From Bacillus sp. SD088 (GTDB lineage Bacteria; Bacillota; Bacilli; Bacillales; Bacillaceae_C): a stretch of 64,000 nucleotides of DNA. The notes below the pieces were generated by a model. That model did no database searches, was not told where the DNA came from, and worked only from the letters and a program-made list of their open reading frames with translations. Shown here in pieces: positions 51,647 through 60,654 of the stretch. Position 1 is the first letter of the stretch. Each line of letters starts with the position of its first letter. The translations under genes were made by a program, and so were the position numbers. Location: NCBI RefSeq assembly GCF_017355205.1, contig NZ_JADIJK010000005.1, forward strand, positions 124,001 to 188,000. The letters are read 5' to 3'.

Positions 51647-51804
51647 CGCAGTTTAACTGGCAGTAAGCCCCCTAGTCCGAGGAATTCGTAAGTTATGAAA
51701 ACTGGTAAGTGTGGAATCAACTGCCAGTATAAGCCTGATTGATTCAACTAATATCAGTGGGGAGGCAAGCAAACCCCAGCTGATTGAAGTTTTACAGATT
51801 TTAT
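51647..51804 (+). mobile_element. IS200/IS605-like non-autonomous element, copy 2
   Basis: It lies directly 3-prime to TTTAT (51642-51646) and ends in TTTAT (51800-51804), as does the copy at 9193. It shares TTAAC(T/G)GGCAGTAA, AACTGCCAGT, AAGCC(T/C)GATTG(A/G)TTCAACTAA and the right hairpin ATCAGTGGGGA / CCCCAGCTGATT followed by GAAGTTTTAC. The gap 51542-51828 holds no gene. The right end is only about 25 bp from the kinase start. Confidence 0.72.
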
Positions 51805-51828
51805 ATAGTAGAAGGGAGATCAACATAT

Positions 51829-52977
51829 ATGACGCCAAATAAATATGAAGTGTTGACTCCATTGACATGCACGTTTATATGGCGCTCCCTAGCTATCCTA
51901 TTATTTGGATTATTTTGGCTCTTGAATGATGTTGGAGAAGCAGGGATTCTCCTTCTGCTGTTTTTGACAACGATGGTTTTAGTGAGAGGCAGAGTTGATA
52001 TGCCTGCTTGGACAACACTAATCGATCAGGCTGCATGTATCATAACGAGTGTCTTCTGGCCTGATGCTTGGTTTGCCCTAGCTTTTCCTTTTTTTGAAGT
52101 GATGCTTAAAGGTAAACCCTGGTTTATTATGTTATCTATCACCGTTTTTTTCCTAGTGGAATCACAATTGTCGTTGTTGTTATTGACAATTTTATTTGCC
52201 GCCTCGTTTACCGGAATGGCTATCTATCATTGGTCAAAGGGCATAGATGCGTATAAACAGGAAGCTGATCGGGAGCGGAGGCAACGCTATGAATTAGAAA
52301 ACTTCAAGCGTGAGCTGCTACTGGCAAGTGTACAAAGTGCAAAAGTAGCAGAGATGGCGGAACGAAATCGTATTTCGAAATCATTGCATGATCACGTTGG
52401 TCATGAGCTGACAGGGGCTATTCTGGCGTTGCAGGCATTTGAACAGCTTTGGAAGGAAGGTGATCCACAAGCAAATCAGATTTTTTTAAAAGCAAAAGAG
52501 AGGTTTTCGGAGAGCTCACGCCATTTGAGAGAGACGGTGCGTAATATGAAGCCAGTAACTGTAATTGGCCTTGAAAGTTTTATAGAAATAAGTGAACAAT
52601 TTAACACGTGTCCAGTCGATTTAAGGATTTACGGAGATACATCGAGAATTCCCGCCTATTTGTGGGGGGTTTTGGAACCGTCTCTGAAGGAATCTTTAAC
52701 AAACGTTGTCCGACATACGGAAGCAACACAAGTAAAAGTTTCTTTGGATGTCAGTGAAAGTATTGTCCGTCTTTCTATTTTCAATGATGGCGTTTTGCAA
52801 GGTGCTGATGGGCATGGGATCGGGCTGAGGAATTTGCGTCAACGAGCACAATCAGTTGGAGGCAGTTTGGCAGCCTCCTCTGTAAAAGAAGGATTTCAGC
52901 TTGTCTGTGTACTGCCGCTGGAAGAGACAGATAAAGACGTATCGCCCTATAAATCTTCCGCAAAATTCCATCTTTAA
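51829..52977 (+). CDS. lnrJ: NarL-type sensor histidine kinase, LnrJ-like
   Basis: 382 residues from ATG 51829 after GAAGGGAGATCAACATAT. Five or six hydrophobic helices span about 15-140. A coiled coil follows, then HisKA_3 with RISKSLHDHVGHELTGAILA (phospho-acceptor His), an N box EPSLKESLTNVVRHTEAT and HGIGLRNLRQRAQSVGG. This is the DesK/LiaS/LnrJ architecture without a large outer domain. With the regulator at 53161 it should sense the exporter substrate and switch on lnrLMN. Confidence 0.83.
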   Translation: MTPNKYEVLTPLTCTFIWRSLAILLFGLFWLLNDVGEAGILLLLFLTTMVLVRGRVDMPAWTTLIDQAACIITSVFWPDAWFALAFPFFEVMLKGKPWFIMLSITVFFLVESQLSLLLLTILFAASFTGMAIYHWSKGIDAYKQEADRERRQRYELENFKRELLLASVQSAKVAEMAERNRISKSLHDHVGHELTGAILALQAFEQLWKEGDPQANQIFLKAKERFSESSRHLRETVRNMKPVTVIGLESFIEISEQFNTCPVDLRIYGDTSRIPAYLWGVLEPSLKESLTNVVRHTEATQVKVSLDVSESIVRLSIFNDGVLQGADGHGIGLRNLRQRAQSVGGSLAASSVKEGFQLVCVLPLEETDKDVSPYKSSAKFHL

Positions 52978-53160
52978 AATAGAGTTAGGCAGGGCAGCAG
53001 ATTAGTTAACTACTTCTCATTTACCCCGATTAATAAGTGCTATCCACACAATAATATTGAAGAATATAAGGTTTTTTATGTTTAATGGAAGAAGAGTAGA
53101 AATTCTCACTAAATGATTATCATTATATGAAAACGCTATAAGAAGAAAGAGGTTCTTGAA

Positions 53161-53766
53161 GTGAAGATAATAATTGCCGATGATGATGCGATGGTATACG
53201 AAAGTCTTCAACTGCTGTTGTCCCGTGAGAAAGATATCCAAGTAATTGGAACAGCGAATGATGGTGCGCAAGCTATCAAACTGTGTGAAGCTTCGTTACC
53301 AGATGTAATTCTTATGGATATACAAATGCCGGGAATGGATGGCATTCAAGCAACTCGTGAAATAAAAAAACGCTGGCCGCAAATACTGGTGATGATGCTG
53401 ACGACCTTTGAAGATGAACAAAATATAAGGCTGGCGTTTTTAGCAGGAGCAGAAGGATATCTACTTAAAGCTACACAGGTTCAGGATATGGCTCAGCAAT
53501 TACGAGCATTAGTTTCGGGAAGTTCGGTACTTCATGCAGATGTATTAAGACAGTTGACACAGCCCAAAAAGAATGGACTTGAGGATTTAACAGCACGGGA
53601 AAAAGACATTCTTCAGCTTGTTGCACAAGGATGCTCTAATAAAGAAATTGCGAGCCAGCTGTTTATTAGTGAAGGAACTGTACGAAATACACTTTCGATT
53701 ATTTTAGATAAGCTGGAAGTTCGTGACAGAACCCAATTGGCCCTATATTATTGGCGAAGGGTATAG
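53161..53766 (+). CDS. lnrK: NarL/FixJ-type response regulator, LnrK-like
   Basis: 201 residues from GTG 53161 after AAGAAAGAGGTTCTTGAA. Receiver: acidic ADDDA 6-10, phospho-acceptor D53 in VILMDIQMPGMDG and lysine in GYLLKATQ. A LuxR-type helix-turn-helix closes the protein: LTAREKDILQLVAQGCSNKE, then IASQLFISEGTVRNTLSIIL. The 183-bp gap after the kinase is larger than usual for this pair and holds no gene. Confidence 0.86.
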   Translation: MKIIIADDDAMVYESLQLLLSREKDIQVIGTANDGAQAIKLCEASLPDVILMDIQMPGMDGIQATREIKKRWPQILVMMLTTFEDEQNIRLAFLAGAEGYLLKATQVQDMAQQLRALVSGSSVLHADVLRQLTQPKKNGLEDLTAREKDILQLVAQGCSNKEIASQLFISEGTVRNTLSIILDKLEVRDRTQLALYYWRRV

Positions 53767-53787
53767 AAATTGCTTTCTTGCTAAAAC

Positions 53788-54126
53788 TTGGTAGATGTTA
53801 GGGAAACGCCGCAGAGCTTGCCATATAAATCAGTTTTGGATTGGATTGAATTATCCGAAAAAGGCTGTCCTGATCCAGTTACTTTATCTGTGGAATTCAC
53901 AAGAGAAGGTGCCCGTCGTGCGATGTCGGAGTTGGATTTGGAACGTTTTTTGAAGATAAGCGAGGATGGAACGGGTTTGATTAATACGAAAATCCCCAAA
54001 TCAGAATTGACCTTTTTTGTAGATCTTATTTGGAATTTTGGCTGCGAGGCTATGATAAGGGAACCCTCAGAAGCTATTACATATATGAGACAAAAGTTAA
54101 AAATGCTTGTAGAACAATACCGTTGA
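53788..54126 (+). pseudogene. C-terminal fragment of a YafY-type WYL regulator
   Basis: 112 residues from TTG 53788 with no good ribosome site. It reads VTLSVEFTREGARRAMSELD, then FLKISEDGTGLINTKIPKSE and LIWNFGCEAMIREPSEAITY, which is the WCX C-terminal domain of WYL regulators (xVxLxFxxEGxRRxxE... EPxELI). The helix-turn-helix and the WYL core are missing. It lies just before a DinB gene that it may once have regulated. Confidence 0.65.
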
Positions 54127-54144
54127 TGCTCTTTTCAAAAAAAT

Positions 54145-54189
54145 TATCATGGAATAATGACATGATTTGTCACTATTCCATGATAGATT
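54145..54189 (+). promoter_or_regulatory. Long palindromic operator before a DinB gene
   Basis: TATCATGGAATA (54145-54156) and TATTCCATGATA (54174-54185) are exact complements. Inside them TGACA (54158-54162), TGATT, TGTCA (54168-54172) repeat the TGACAnnnTTTGTCA core found at 6947 and 10565. TAGATT at 54184-54189 is a possible -10 box 11 bp further on. Confidence 0.65.
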
Positions 54190-54220
54190 GAGGGAAATCA
54201 TAAATGGAAGGATGAGTGCA

Positions 54221-54709
54221 ATGGATGCAGTAAACATTTTAAGAAATGAACTTTTGGATGAGCTTGAACTAGGTGTCCGTTCTATGGAAGGTTTATTGAG
54301 AAAAATACAAGCAAGGGATTGGGGATATCGGCCAGCTGATAATATGCGGAATCTAGAAGAATTAGCTAAACATATTGTAGCCATTCCGGAGGTAGATCTT
54401 AATATTTGGCAGGAAAAAGATCAAGCGACGATTCAAAAGTTGGAAGCAAAGTACGATAAATTGGAATCAGCAGATGCTATGATTGAAGCCATGAATAATG
54501 GTTTTCAAGGCTACAAAACTTTTATGCAGTCTTTGTCCGACGAAGACTTTTTAACTAAAAAGTCAAAGCCCTTTTATCTAGAAGAAGGTGCTATCCAAGC
54601 ACATTGGCTTGTTGAAGAAGTTTCCCATTTCTTTCATCATCGAGGACAATTTTTCAATTACCTGAAACAGCTTGGTTATGATGTAAACATGTTTGATTTA
54701 TATGCCTAA
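54221..54709 (+). CDS. DinB-family protein
   Basis: 162 residues from ATG 54221 (ATG 54212 is also possible). It has SMEGLLRKIQARDWGYRPAD, NLEELAKHIVAIPEVDL with the second-helix His, and WLVEEVSHFFHHRGQFFNYL near the end, which supplies the other metal histidines. This is a complete DinB/DfsB-like four-helix protein. It is preceded by a long palindrome and a broken WYL regulator, and followed 37 bp later by an AlkZ-like glycosylase gene, which may be co-transcribed. Confidence 0.86.
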   Translation: MDAVNILRNELLDELELGVRSMEGLLRKIQARDWGYRPADNMRNLEELAKHIVAIPEVDLNIWQEKDQATIQKLEAKYDKLESADAMIEAMNNGFQGYKTFMQSLSDEDFLTKKSKPFYLEEGAIQAHWLVEEVSHFFHHRGQFFNYLKQLGYDVNMFDLYA

Positions 54710-54746
54710 GGAGATTTTTAAAAAAGCAGTGGTCGGAGGTGAGTGT

Positions 54747-55802
54747 ATGTTGAATACGGAAAGAATCATTTGTGAACGGCTTAAAAGGCAAAAGCTAGTG
54801 GAGCCGTTAAGGGACATTCATGATACAGAAGCTTATGAACAGCTATTTCGTTTACTACAGCCTGTCGCTCCTATCTCTAATAGTCGGCCCGGCAACCCTC
54901 CACAGTTGGTACACAGGACAGCTTTTGATGATTTCTTAATAGCGGGCAATTTACGCAAGAAACATAGGTTAGTAAAAGGGCGTTTCCAAGCTGGGAGAAT
55001 CGGATATGTTTTGGAAGACGACTTGAGTCTGTATGCTAATATTTATCGAAAACCAATTCAAAAAGTAACACTACTTCATGAAGAAATTTTAGCGATGATT
55101 CAACTTTTTGGTGGTGTATCAAAGGACCAATTGAAGGAAGAATTGCCCTATAAAGCAAGGGAAATCACCGCTGCGTTGAAAAGGATGCAAGAAGCTTTTT
55201 TGGTATATGAATCACAAGTTGATACTGATTGGAATACGGGCTGGTTTGACTTTAGGACTGAATGGGGAGAAATTGAAATACAGAAAGATACCGTATCTTT
55301 AGTTTCCGACATGCTCTTGCGTTTTTTTGATGCGATTGTCTTTGGTACCTTAGAGCAAATTAGAAGCTGGTCGCAGTTAAAACTGAAAACGATTCAAAGT
55401 GCTCTAGACCTGCTAATGGAGCATGGACAGATTGTTAAAATGACAATCAATGATCTTGGTGAAGGATTTATACTAAAGAAAGACCTAGGGCTGATTGACG
55501 AGGAAATTACTTCATCGGTTTTCATGCTTGATAAATCGGATTTCTTGGTCAGGGTATATATGAATGAGTTAAAAGAGATGTTCAAAGGACGTGAAGTTCT
55601 GCAATATCTTTTGATTGATGGAGAGTTTAAGGGGGCAGTCCTTGGGCATTGGCGAATCGGTCCCCATGATATTGATAATGTTGAACTTTGCCTCGCTCGA
55701 GAAGAAGCGGAAGATAGGAAAAAAGAAATCATTGCTGCCATCAGGCAATTTTATTCTGAAGACACAACCTCCATTCTTTGCTATAACGGAGAAGCTCTTT
55801 AG
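54747..55802 (+). CDS. AlkZ/YcaQ-like winged-helix DNA glycosylase family protein
   Basis: 351 residues from ATG 54747 after GGAGGTGAGTGT. The HTH_42 (AlkX/AlkZ) pattern is seen as repeated winged-helix units: RLKRQKLVEPLRDIHDTEAY at the start, HRTAFDDFLIAGNLRKKHRL, EILAMIQLFGGVSKDQLKEE, QIRSWSQLKLKTIQSALDLL and the C-terminal DGEFKGAVLGHWRIGPHDID. Family members open DNA interstrand crosslinks or excise bulky alkyl adducts, including those made by antibiotics. I do not see an obvious QxQ/QxD catalytic motif, so it could be a non-catalytic relative. Confidence 0.7.
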   Translation: MLNTERIICERLKRQKLVEPLRDIHDTEAYEQLFRLLQPVAPISNSRPGNPPQLVHRTAFDDFLIAGNLRKKHRLVKGRFQAGRIGYVLEDDLSLYANIYRKPIQKVTLLHEEILAMIQLFGGVSKDQLKEELPYKAREITAALKRMQEAFLVYESQVDTDWNTGWFDFRTEWGEIEIQKDTVSLVSDMLLRFFDAIVFGTLEQIRSWSQLKLKTIQSALDLLMEHGQIVKMTINDLGEGFILKKDLGLIDEEITSSVFMLDKSDFLVRVYMNELKEMFKGREVLQYLLIDGEFKGAVLGHWRIGPHDIDNVELCLAREEAEDRKKEIIAAIRQFYSEDTTSILCYNGEAL

Positions 55803-55819
55803 TGAAATCGTGTGACGAA

Positions 55820-55854
55820 AAACCGTCTGATGGAATCTCCCCACCAGACGGTTT
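55820..55854. terminator. Bidirectional terminator hairpin
   Basis: AAACCGTCTG (55820-55829) is the exact complement of CAGACGGTTT (55845-55854), with TGG/CCA extending it inward. It separates convergent genes. Confidence 0.85.
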
Positions 55855-55872
55855 ATTCTGTGTCACCCATGA

Positions 55873-56538
55873 TTAGTCATCCTCTAAGAGACTATATTGA
55901 AACTCCCATATTTCGTCTAACTCATCTAAGGAGACTTCTAAGTTGTTTCCCAAAAAGATCGTTTCATCGTTGATGGCGACTACCATCGCTTCAATAGCAT
56001 GATCAGCATCTTGCTTTTTATATACATCACCAATATTCGGCATTTCACCTTGGCTGCCTTTTGTAGATTGTTCAGAATCGTTGCTCGTTAAATCACTATC
56101 TGCCATATCTTTATCGAAATAATCTATCGGGTGGCTATCAGGATCACGGCCTGGGACCATCAGTAAATATTCGATATGCTTGACTCCATTCGACTTCGTT
56201 GTGATAACCCCTCGACTCTCAACACTTGATACAATTTCAATTTCGTTCAATGAATAGTGATCCATGTAATCGGGACTTGGATTTGTAATTAAGATATAGT
56301 CCCCTTCTTCAGCCTGTTTATCTTTATGGAGTGTATAAGCCTTATGGTTAAAAATAAAGCTGTCAAGATGCTTTGGTCTATATCTTTCAACTTTTGAGGC
56401 ATTGGTTAAATGCTGTGTTAAATCTTTCAACTTGACAAGATGGACGGACTGTTTATATATAGGCTTCACAGAATATACCCTGTGCAGCTCATTGTTAAAA
56501 TATACAAATTGTCCTTTTCTTACTTGAAATAGTTTCAT
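55873..56538 (-). CDS. Hypothetical acidic protein with SH3-like ends
   Basis: 221 residues. Residues 1-120 are beta-rich (MKLFQVRKGQFVYFNNELHR and YILITNPSPDYMDHYSLNEI). Residues 135-170 are an acidic, low-complexity linker (DKDMADSDLTSNDSEQSTKG). The C-terminal 50 residues are again beta-rich and acidic (DDETIFLGNNLEVSLDELDE-like). No signal peptide or membrane segment is present. The start follows AGGGAGAGTTATAC on the minus strand. No family is recognised. Confidence 0.65.
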   Translation of the reverse strand: MKLFQVRKGQFVYFNNELHRVYSVKPIYKQSVHLVKLKDLTQHLTNASKVERYRPKHLDSFIFNHKAYTLHKDKQAEEGDYILITNPSPDYMDHYSLNEIEIVSSVESRGVITTKSNGVKHIEYLLMVPGRDPDSHPIDYFDKDMADSDLTSNDSEQSTKGSQGEMPNIGDVYKKQDADHAIEAMVVAINDETIFLGNNLEVSLDELDEIWEFQYSLLEDD

Positions 56539-56908
56539 GTATAACTCTCCCTTCAGCTTGTTTAGTTTTTTAAAAGCTAAGCAAATTAATTAAATGATTC
56601 CAGACATTGATTAACCTTCCCCCGAACTTATATGAATATTACCAGTTCTATTACACCTAAAAAATTAAGTTTATGACCTAAGGATATCTTAAACTTTTCC
56701 AAAAGCACAAACATGACGTCTTCTTATTAATACTTATTTTATTTTCACCATATCACAACAAATTATAATCATTCTCCTTTCTGAAACCTGCGATGCTGGG
56801 ATATTAGGACCAGTAAATTATTAGCCTTCCTCAAAATCCTAAAATAAAGCATAACATAGTCGTAAGGGGATCAGATATAGCTAAGAGCTTTTACTTCAGA
56901 AATTTTTT
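56539..56908. other. Divergent intergenic region before the Bce operon
   Basis: About 370 bp of AT-rich sequence with no gene. It must hold the minus-strand promoter of the gene ending at 55873. The Bce promoter begins at its right end. Confidence 0.4.
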
Positions 56909-56954
56909 CTTACATCATTTGTAAGTGTTTCTAGTCATTTATACTGGTTATAAT
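56909..56954 (+). promoter_or_regulatory. BceR-type binding site and promoter
   Basis: CTTACA (56909-56914) and TGTAAG (56920-56925) form a palindrome around TCATT, and TATAAT lies at 56949-56954. BceR-like regulators bind inverted repeats of TTACA/TGTAA type just upstream of a weak -35. It precedes the transporter genes. Confidence 0.65.
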
Positions 56955-57014
56955 GTGTATAGCTCAAATTCGATCGTATTTTTGGAAGATGATAATGAAA
57001 AAGGAGCGTTATAC

Positions 57015-57794
57015 ATGGTCAGACAAGGAAAATTATTAGAGGTTCAAGATTTACAAAAAAACTATGGAACGAACAACAATCTAACAAAAGCTATACAGGG
57101 GATTAGTTTTGACGTTCTTTCAGGAGAATTTTTGGGGATAATGGGGCCAAGCGGATCCGGTAAAACGACATTATTAAACTGTATTGCCACGATTATAAAG
57201 CCAACATCAGGGCGTGTGCTTTTAAATGGAAAAAACATCAGTGCCTTTGATGGTAAGGATTTAGCGGATTATCGGGGAAGCCGCATTGGTTATTTGTTTC
57301 AGGATTTTGCACTATTAGATAATTTAACTGGACAAGAAAATATACTATTACCCTTATCGATACATGGGATGGATTTTGCTAAAGCACGAGCTAAGTTAAA
57401 TGATCTAGCCGGTTTTTTAGACATTACAGATATTCTTGATAAATTCCCAGCTCAGATGTCTGGCGGGCAAAAGCAAAGGGTAGCAGCTGCACGGAGTTTG
57501 ATTTCTGATCCAGATATCGTGCTAGCGGATGAACCGACAGGAGCATTGGACACACGCTCTGCAAAAACTTTAATGAATAAATTGGAAGAGATTCATAGAA
57601 ATAGTGGAAGAACGATTTTAATGGTTAGCCATGATCCGAATGCAACAAGTTTTTGCTCAAGAATCCTTTTTATTCAAGATGGTGTCATCTTTCATGAATT
57701 GCGCCGCAAACACGATGAGTCTCAAGAGAAATTTTATGAAAGAATTTTGCAGTTACTCGCTCAGCTTGGGGGAGGAAGCGCCAATGTTCTCTAA
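57015..57794 (+). CDS. bceA: BceA-like ABC transporter ATPase
   Basis: 259 residues from ATG 57015 after AAAAAGGAGCGTTATAC; the frame upstream to 56925 overlaps the promoter. Walker A GPSGSGKTT, Q-loop YLFQDFALLDNL, signature MSGGQKQRVAAA, Walker B IVLADEPTGALD and H-loop MVSHDP are complete. It is of the LolD/MacB-like class used by Bce transporters, which free lipid II-cycle targets from peptide antibiotics such as bacitracin. The stop overlaps the permease start by 11 bp. Confidence 0.9.
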   Translation: MVRQGKLLEVQDLQKNYGTNNNLTKAIQGISFDVLSGEFLGIMGPSGSGKTTLLNCIATIIKPTSGRVLLNGKNISAFDGKDLADYRGSRIGYLFQDFALLDNLTGQENILLPLSIHGMDFAKARAKLNDLAGFLDITDILDKFPAQMSGGQKQRVAAARSLISDPDIVLADEPTGALDTRSAKTLMNKLEEIHRNSGRTILMVSHDPNATSFCSRILFIQDGVIFHELRRKHDESQEKFYERILQLLAQLGGGSANVL

Positions 57795-59949
57795 GCTGAT
57801 TTACCGCAATGCGAAACGAAGCCGTAAGGAAAATGTCATTTACTTTGCAACCTTGGTAACAGCAGTGGCCTCGTTTTATATTATTCTTTCCCTTGGGAGA
57901 CAAGATATTATTTTATTCTTAAAAGAATTTGAAAGTGATGCAATTGATAAACTTTTAGCTCAGATGCCAATTATCTATCTGTTTGCATTGTTTTTATTAT
58001 TTTTCTTAACTTTATTTGCTAATCGATATCAATTGAATCGGAGAGGCAAAGAGTTCGGACTTTATCTTATGTTAGGAATGCGTAAAGAACGCCTTGTTCT
58101 TCAACTTTTAGCCGAGGGGGTTGTTACCTCTGTTTTGGCCCTCATAGGCGGCATTTTAATAGGCGGGTTTTTAGCAGAAATCATCAGTTTGGCGGTTTCG
58201 AAATTAGTCGGACAGGGCATTATCGGTCATCAAATCAGCTTTTCGATCAGTGCGATAATATTGACCATTATTGGCTTTTTATTCATCCAGTCGCTAGCAT
58301 TAGTTATTCTTGGTAGGAGGTTATTTCATCAAGAGGTCCAGCAGTTACTTTATGAGCAAATGGACAAGATCCAGGATATGGGCCATTTAAAAGGTAATAT
58401 CTTCAATTTACTCATAGGTGCTTCTTTACTAGGTGTTGCCTATTGGCTTGTTTTATATCGTTTTATGGATTTTGGCGGACTGCCTTTGTTTGTGGCACTT
58501 GCTCTCGGGATTCTGGGAACGATCCTTTTTATGAGCGGATTTGGGAAATTACTTGGTCTACTCACAGGCTTGTCAGAGCGTAAATCTACGAAAGCACTGC
58601 ACACCTTTACATTAAGGCAGTTTCAGGAAAACGTTGCTAATAAGTCTACTTCTGTTGCTGTGACATCTATTCTCATTACCTTGTCTATCATTTTACTAGC
58701 AGATGGTGCTTCGACTTTTATAGGTTTAGAAAGTACTTTTACAAGGAGTTCCTCGGTATATGATTTCACAGTTAATGGAAATGATCAAAAAGTTGAGCAA
58801 TTTCTTACTTCAGAAAAAATGGTATCATATGTAGAGGATTTAAACTACTTGGAAATTGGGCGTATGAAAGGGCAGGGGGAACGTGGGGAGAATGATTTGC
58901 CTTTGTCGTTGGTAGATTGGTCTGAATTAAGGGAGCAACTAATTATGGCCCTGCCAAGCAAGTATCAAGAGCAAGTTTTATCCGGAGAAATGCAGGGGTA
59001 TACAATCAGTTCGGAAAACCCTGAAGCACTAAATCTGTTCGGAATCCTAGAAATTGATGCAACAACACCTTACCTCATTCCTGCATCATCTTATAATGGA
59101 CTGTTAGAAACAATCGGTGCAAAACCATTAAACCTTCAGGCAGATGAAATGGCTTTATACTTTAATCCTGATTTTATACCTATGGAAAATTTAGATAGCT
59201 TTCCTGTATTAGATCATATACTAGAAAAGGCTGAAAATAACGGACAAAGTTTGCTGAGTATTAATGATCAGGCAATATATATACGTCCATCCATTCCAAT
59301 GAAAGGATTAGTGGCTGATCGTTCCGTAGAAATTACCTCAGCATTTATTGTCCCTGATCCTATGTTTGAACAATACTTAAATGCGGAAACCTATGCATCA
59401 TATTGGAATTTTCGCATTCCTCAAAGGTTACAAGACCAGCAAGGATTAATGATTCCAATGATGGAAGCTAGAGATATATTAAGGTCTTCTGGCTTTGAGT
59501 TTGAAAGTTATTTACAAAATTTCGGACGAAAACTTTTTTATGTTGTTGCTGGGAGTTATGCAACACTCTATGTCGGTTTCTTATTCCTGATCATTGCTTG
59601 CACTGTGTTAGCTTTACAATTTTTGACACAGATGAAGCAGACAGGTAGGCGCTATGTAACACTTTCCATGTTAGGGGCAAAGCGTAAGCAAATGAAAAAA
59701 TCGATGCATAAACAGGTAATGTTGACCTTTCTATTGCCTATATCTGTTGCAGCTGTCAGTGGAGCTGTTGGCATAAGGGCAATGATTTCCTTTGTTATGA
59801 TTAACGTTGATGACGAAGTGTTACTTTATCCTATTGCCCTTGCCTTTGCAGCTATTGTCATCACCATTTTAGCGATTTATGGAGTAGCAGTTGCCCGCTC
59901 AGCAGATCATGAGATTGATAAATTACGTTGGAAACCGAATATAGATTAA
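57784..59949 (+). CDS. bceB: BceB-like FtsX-family permease
   Basis: 721 residues from ATG 57784 after GGGGGAGGAAGCGCCA. Ten membrane segments are visible: one near the N-terminus, then clusters about 55-75, 105-135, 150-180 and 215-260, a pair near 290-310, and three at the C-terminus. A large outer domain of about 200 residues (about 330-545) lies between the last two clusters. That outer domain is diagnostic for BceB, where it binds the peptide and contacts the kinase. Resistance depends on the transporter, which also acts as the sensor. Confidence 0.9.
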   Translation: MFSKLIYRNAKRSRKENVIYFATLVTAVASFYIILSLGRQDIILFLKEFESDAIDKLLAQMPIIYLFALFLLFFLTLFANRYQLNRRGKEFGLYLMLGMRKERLVLQLLAEGVVTSVLALIGGILIGGFLAEIISLAVSKLVGQGIIGHQISFSISAIILTIIGFLFIQSLALVILGRRLFHQEVQQLLYEQMDKIQDMGHLKGNIFNLLIGASLLGVAYWLVLYRFMDFGGLPLFVALALGILGTILFMSGFGKLLGLLTGLSERKSTKALHTFTLRQFQENVANKSTSVAVTSILITLSIILLADGASTFIGLESTFTRSSSVYDFTVNGNDQKVEQFLTSEKMVSYVEDLNYLEIGRMKGQGERGENDLPLSLVDWSELREQLIMALPSKYQEQVLSGEMQGYTISSENPEALNLFGILEIDATTPYLIPASSYNGLLETIGAKPLNLQADEMALYFNPDFIPMENLDSFPVLDHILEKAENNGQSLLSINDQAIYIRPSIPMKGLVADRSVEITSAFIVPDPMFEQYLNAETYASYWNFRIPQRLQDQQGLMIPMMEARDILRSSGFEFESYLQNFGRKLFYVVAGSYATLYVGFLFLIIACTVLALQFLTQMKQTGRRYVTLSMLGAKRKQMKKSMHKQVMLTFLLPISVAAVSGAVGIRAMISFVMINVDDEVLLYPIALAFAAIVITILAIYGVAVARSADHEIDKLRWKPNID

Positions 59950-59976
59950 AATGTCACATCAAAAGGGGGTGCTGAA

Positions 59977-60654
59977 GTGACGAGGATTACAATTGTTGAA
60001 GATGATTCATTAATGAGAGAGGAGTTAATGGATATATTACAAAAAGCCGGGTTTGAAGTGACGGCAATTGTAGATTTTCATGATGTAGTTGCTCAAATTG
60101 CCGCTTCGGCATCTGGTTTAGTCTTATTAGACATCAATTTACCAGAACAATCAGGTTTTGAAATATGCAAAAGTCTAAAAGCAAAAGGGATTGGCCCGAT
60201 ATTGATTCTTACATCAAGAGATAAGTTACAAGATGAATTACATGGTCTTGATTTAGGGGCAGATGATTATCTCACAAAACCATGTAATCGTGATCGATTA
60301 TTAGCGCGTATTCACAACCTGCTCAGAAGATTTGAAGGGCAGCCAGGCTTGGTTGATGGTGGCAGCTTTTCGCTAGACCCAAATACCTTTACTTTGTATA
60401 AGGGATCCAAGTCGATACTATTATCAGCTAATGAAGGGAAAATATTATTAGCTTTAGTGCAGAATAGATCTGAGATTGTATCTAAGTCCATGCTGAGTAA
60501 GCATTTGTGGGGAACAGACCAATATATAGACGAAAATGCACTACAAGTAAACCTGACTCGTTTACGAAAAACACTGCGACAATGTAACTTAGAAGATCAA
60601 ATTGAAACAATAAGGGGACAGGGGTATCGGCTTAGAGGAGAGAGGAAGCCATGA
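59977..60654 (+). CDS. bceR: BceR-like OmpR-family response regulator
   Basis: 225 residues from GTG 59977 after AAAAGGGGGTGCTGAA. Receiver: acidic VEDD 7-10, phospho-acceptor D52 in LVLLDINLPEQSG and lysine in DDYLTKPCN. The winged-helix output has LLSANEGKILLALVQNRSEI and ENALQVNLTRLRKTL. The stop overlaps the kinase start. It should bind the palindrome at 56909 to raise expression of its own transporter. Confidence 0.9.
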   Translation: MTRITIVEDDSLMREELMDILQKAGFEVTAIVDFHDVVAQIAASASGLVLLDINLPEQSGFEICKSLKAKGIGPILILTSRDKLQDELHGLDLGADDYLTKPCNRDRLLARIHNLLRRFEGQPGLVDGGSFSLDPNTFTLYKGSKSILLSANEGKILLALVQNRSEIVSKSMLSKHLWGTDQYIDENALQVNLTRLRKTLRQCNLEDQIETIRGQGYRLRGERKP

